Source: Chishuiella changwenlii (GTDB lineage Bacteria; Bacteroidota; Bacteroidia; Flavobacteriales; Weeksellaceae). From it: a DNA stretch of 64,000 nucleotides. The stretch is taken from positions 62,001 to 126,000 of the forward strand of contig NZ_FRBH01000011.1 in NCBI RefSeq assembly GCF_900142565.1, given 5' to 3'. Below the pieces are notes generated by a model. It made no database searches and had not been told where the DNA came from. It saw only the letters and a program-made list of their open reading frames with translations. Of this stretch, positions 61,336 through 64,000 are shown piece by piece (position 1 is the stretch's first letter; each line of letters opens with the position of its first letter). A program made the position numbers and the translations under genes.

Positions 61336-62595
61336 ATGAGAAAAATACTCTCTCTTCTTTTAATTATAACATGTTTTATTTGTTATTCACAAACATTTAA
61401 AGCTACTGTAAATTCTGGAGATCATTTAATTGGTCAAATAGATTGGTTAAGATATAACACTGATAATCTTTTAGTTGAAACTATAAATAAATCTATTAGA
61501 AAATATTACATAGCTGATAATGCTAGGAATTATAATAGCAATGCTTTACATGTTAATAATATATCACATGATTTTCCTCAAAACACCGAAGTAATTGTTA
61601 CTATTATTCGACCAAGAAATTATTGGGGATATTCAGACGCATTACTAGCTAAAGTAAATAGCGGAGCTCATTTAATAAAAGCTACTGATTGGTCTATTTT
61701 TAACAGTAAAGATATTATTGTGGAAGAACTAGACGGAACAAATCAAAACTATTTTGCAACAGAGAATGCAAGGATGTCAAATCCAAATGCCATGTTTGTA
61801 AGCGGATTAGACGAAAAATTTAATCAAGATACGTGGGTTTTTGTTTATGCTAAAAATGCTGATATTGATGAAGCTGGAAATCTAAATTTAACAAATACAA
61901 AAAATCTTATTGGAGCTGGTAATAGTATTAACTTCTCAAGTTTTTCACAAACAGAATTTGGGCCAAGAATTAGAAGTTCATTAGATTATGCTGAAGGACA
62001 AAATTCTAAAATGGCTCTTGTTATGGGCTCTTATTATAATGGTTTTAAAGAAGAATTAACGCTTAAAAATGGTCGAATAGGAATAAATAATTTAAATCCT
62101 ATATCTTATTTTAATTTGTTTATTCCTTACAGTAATGAAAAAATTGAAGGGATTTCTGTTGATGTTCAAGGTTTTGGCACTATACAAAACAAGAATGAAA
62201 GTACATATTTTCAAGTAAGGGATTTAGGTGCTCTATCTAAATTTCCTTTTATTATAAAAGGAAATGGAAATGTAGGTATTGGAGTTGGAGCTCCTAAAAA
62301 TAAATTAGATGTTAATGGTGTAATTCATTCTAAAGAAGTAAAAGTTGACATGGATGGTTGGGCTGATTATGTTTTCAAAGAAAACTATGCTTTACCTACA
62401 CTAAAAGAAGTGGAACAACACATTAAAGAAAAAGGTCATTTACCAAATATTCCTTCTGAAAAAGAAGTAGTAGAGAACGGACTTTCTGTTGGCGAAAACC
62501 AAAAATTATTACTGCAAAAAATTGAAGAGTTAACGCTTTATATGATTGAGCAGAATAAAAGAATTGAAGAATTAGAAAAAAATAAAACGAACTAA
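61336..62595 (+). CDS. TMF-family surface protein, third
   Basis: The protein has 419 residues. A signal peptide ends CFICYSQ. The N-terminal half has two ~75-residue repeats (ATVNSGDHLIGQIDWLRYN and AKVNSGAHLIKATDWSIFN). A beta-helical middle (GNVGIGVGAPKNKLDVNGV) leads to a diverged version of the shared C-terminal module (KEVKVDMDGWADYVFKENY, HIKEKGHLPNIPSEKEV) and the coiled coil. It starts 1 nt after the previous stop. It is the most diverged of the three. Confidence 0.85.
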   Translation: MRKILSLLLIITCFICYSQTFKATVNSGDHLIGQIDWLRYNTDNLLVETINKSIRKYYIADNARNYNSNALHVNNISHDFPQNTEVIVTIIRPRNYWGYSDALLAKVNSGAHLIKATDWSIFNSKDIIVEELDGTNQNYFATENARMSNPNAMFVSGLDEKFNQDTWVFVYAKNADIDEAGNLNLTNTKNLIGAGNSINFSSFSQTEFGPRIRSSLDYAEGQNSKMALVMGSYYNGFKEELTLKNGRIGINNLNPISYFNLFIPYSNEKIEGISVDVQGFGTIQNKNESTYFQVRDLGALSKFPFIIKGNGNVGIGVGAPKNKLDVNGVIHSKEVKVDMDGWADYVFKENYALPTLKEVEQHIKEKGHLPNIPSEKEVVENGLSVGENQKLLLQKIEELTLYMIEQNKRIEELEKNKTN

Positions 62596-62596
62596 T

Positions 62597-64000
62597 ATGA
62601 GAATAAAATTACTTTCTGTATGTTCTCTCTTTTTAATGATTTCCCTTTCTGCACAAGAAGTCGTGTGGGAAAAATCTATTGGTGGAGAACATGCTGAATA
62701 TTTATATAATGCCATTCCTACTCCAGATTATGGTTTCCTTATTCTTGGGAGTTCAGCTTCTGATGCTACGGGTGATATCAAAAAAAATAACCAAGGAAGT
62801 TTAGACTATTTTCTATGGAAAATGGACGAAAATGGAAAACAAGAATGGCAAAATTCTTTTGGTGGAAGTGGAACAGATTTTCTGTATGCGGCTAAACCTA
62901 CTCCAGATGGTGGTTACATCTTAGCTGGCGCTTCTACTTCTGGTAAATCTGGTGATAAAACTAGCGAAAATCAAGGTGCTGAAGATATTTGGATTATTAA
63001 AATTGACGCCAATGGAAACTTACAATGGCAACAAACTTTTGGTGGAAATGGAAATGATATTCCAACAGATATTTTAGTTACAGAAGATGGTGGCTATCTT
63101 ATTGCTGCCAATTCTAATTCTACTCCATCTGAATTAAAGAAAAGTGAAAACTTCGGAGGAAACGATTATTATATGATTAAGCTCGATAAAAAAGGTCAAC
63201 TTATTTGGGAGAAAACCTTTGGTGGTGCTTATGATGATAAAGTAAAATCTATTCTACAAACAAAAGATGGTTTTATTCTCGTAGGAAATTCTAATTCTCC
63301 TGCAAGTGGAAATAAAACGGTTGAACAAACTGGAAATAAAACATGGATTGTTGAAATTGACAATGAAGGAAACATTCGTTCTGAAAATAGTCTTGGTTTA
63401 AGCAATGAAAATTATTTAATTTCTGCTGAGCAAAAAGAAGATCAGTATCTGTTTGCCATTAATGAAAAAAATGGAAACAAAGTAACTTCTAAAGTTATTG
63501 AAACAGATTTAAGTCTTCAATCAATTAAAACGACTGAATTAAAGGTTGAAAATAATTTATCGATTACTGAAATTAAAAATGTAAATGATAGTTTTCTTTT
63601 AACTGCTAATAAAATTTCAAGTTTACAAGAAGCCTCAAATGGAGCTATTGAAAGTTACTACATCACTAAATCATTTGATAAGAACGGAACTTCTATTTGG
63701 GAAAAGAAGTTTGGTGAAAAAGGATTTAATTATTTAGAGAAAGCAATTACAACACGAGATGGTTCTACTATTTTATTTGGAAATTCTACTCAACAAGCAA
63801 AAGGAAATAAAGGACAATCGGACTTCTATTTAGTGAAATTAGGAAAAGAAGGTGACGATGTAAAACGTGTTTCACTGGAAGTTTATCCTAATCCTACTTC
63901 GGATATTGTGAATGTAATTATCAACAAAGAGTTTACGACTTCTTCTATCGAAGTTTATAACCTTGCTGGACAGCATCTACAAAACAAAGATGTAAAATAC
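62597..64000 (+). CDS. T9SS cargo protein with propeller-like repeats, partial
   Basis: The window covers 468 codons from the ATG at 62597 to the right edge; the stop is not seen. A signal peptide (MRIKLLSVCSLFLMISLSA) is followed by about five ~55-residue repeats of the form WEKSFGG...D...PTPDGGYILAG.S, a beta-propeller-like pattern. Near residue 430 a type A T9SS sorting domain begins (SLEVYPNPTSDIVNVIINKE, then SIEVYNLAGQHLQ), which directs secretion and surface attachment. It starts 1 nt after the third TMF gene, so it belongs to that operon. Confidence 0.88.
   Translation, partial: MRIKLLSVCSLFLMISLSAQEVVWEKSIGGEHAEYLYNAIPTPDYGFLILGSSASDATGDIKKNNQGSLDYFLWKMDENGKQEWQNSFGGSGTDFLYAAKPTPDGGYILAGASTSGKSGDKTSENQGAEDIWIIKIDANGNLQWQQTFGGNGNDIPTDILVTEDGGYLIAANSNSTPSELKKSENFGGNDYYMIKLDKKGQLIWEKTFGGAYDDKVKSILQTKDGFILVGNSNSPASGNKTVEQTGNKTWIVEIDNEGNIRSENSLGLSNENYLISAEQKEDQYLFAINEKNGNKVTSKVIETDLSLQSIKTTELKVENNLSITEIKNVNDSFLLTANKISSLQEASNGAIESYYITKSFDKNGTSIWEKKFGEKGFNYLEKAITTRDGSTILFGNSTQQAKGNKGQSDFYLVKLGKEGDDVKRVSLEVYPNPTSDIVNVIINKEFTTSSIEVYNLAGQHLQNKDVKY

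Overview
The window is about 31% G+C chromosomal DNA from a member of the Flavobacteriia (phylum Bacteroidota). The lineage call rests on several things seen here: an alternative complex III operon (actABCDEF), the ftsX-DUF3098-uppP-truB block, a CzcA-type RND pump fused to its own outer-membrane factor, a DnaG without zinc ligands, TMF-type surface proteins beside a type IX secretion (T9SS) cargo, and promoters with the Bacteroidota -7 element TAnnTTTG. I cannot name the genus. I see no rRNA, tRNA, CRISPR array, intact insertion sequence or prophage.

Layout. (1) 1-2.5 kb, minus strand: a tight cassette of a Tat-signal protein with a degenerate metallophosphatase fold, a phage-collar-domain protein, and a periplasmic-binding-protein-like protein without a signal peptide that runs off the left edge. 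A perfect tandem 12-bp repeat lies upstream. This is the least explained system in the window. (2) 2.8-8.9 kb: heavy-metal efflux (small secreted His-rich protein, RND pump/outer-membrane-factor fusion, adaptor lipoprotein) with a 169-bp inverted-repeat element in the leader. (3) 9-12.5 kb: LysR regulator divergent from an MFS transporter and metallo-beta-lactamase-fold hydrolase, then a YqiA-like esterase. (4) 12.5-17.6 kb: housekeeping genes mgtE, rsmA, ftsX, a DUF3098 gene, uppP and truB. (5) 17.6-19.7 kb: AraC regulator, alpha/beta hydrolase and a CDP-alcohol phosphatidyltransferase gene split by one in-frame stop codon. (6) 19.9-24.3 kb: acetyl-CoA hydrolase/CoA-transferase, two small lipoproteins followed by a YgiC-like amide ligase, and a DUF4240 protein. 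(7) 24.3-30.8 kb: a 450-bp non-coding stretch with palindromes, then sucD, an LpxD homologue, a double-META lipoprotein, dnaG, an RlpA-like protein and a small conserved gene.

(8) 30.9-39.5 kb: the six-gene actABCDEF operon for quinol:cytochrome c/oxidase electron transfer. It ends at a strong terminator with no oxidase genes attached. (9) 39.9-49 kb: SPOR protein, HopJ-family protein, M28 peptidase, a lone ccoG, an AraC regulator next to a TonB-dependent receptor, a patatin-like phospholipase and a small hypothetical gene. (10) 49-58 kb: acs, an M48 peptidase, mutS, an RNA methyltransferase, an SMP-30 protein, a GNAT acetyltransferase and dgt. (11) 58.5-64 kb: an operon of three TMF-like surface proteins sharing a near-identical C-terminal module and internal DNA duplications, followed by a T9SS cargo protein cut by the right edge.

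Metabolically, act, ccoG, sucD, the CoA-transferase and acs fit an aerobic organism that oxidises acetate and organic acids. The efflux, TonB and surface-protein loci are the accessory layer.
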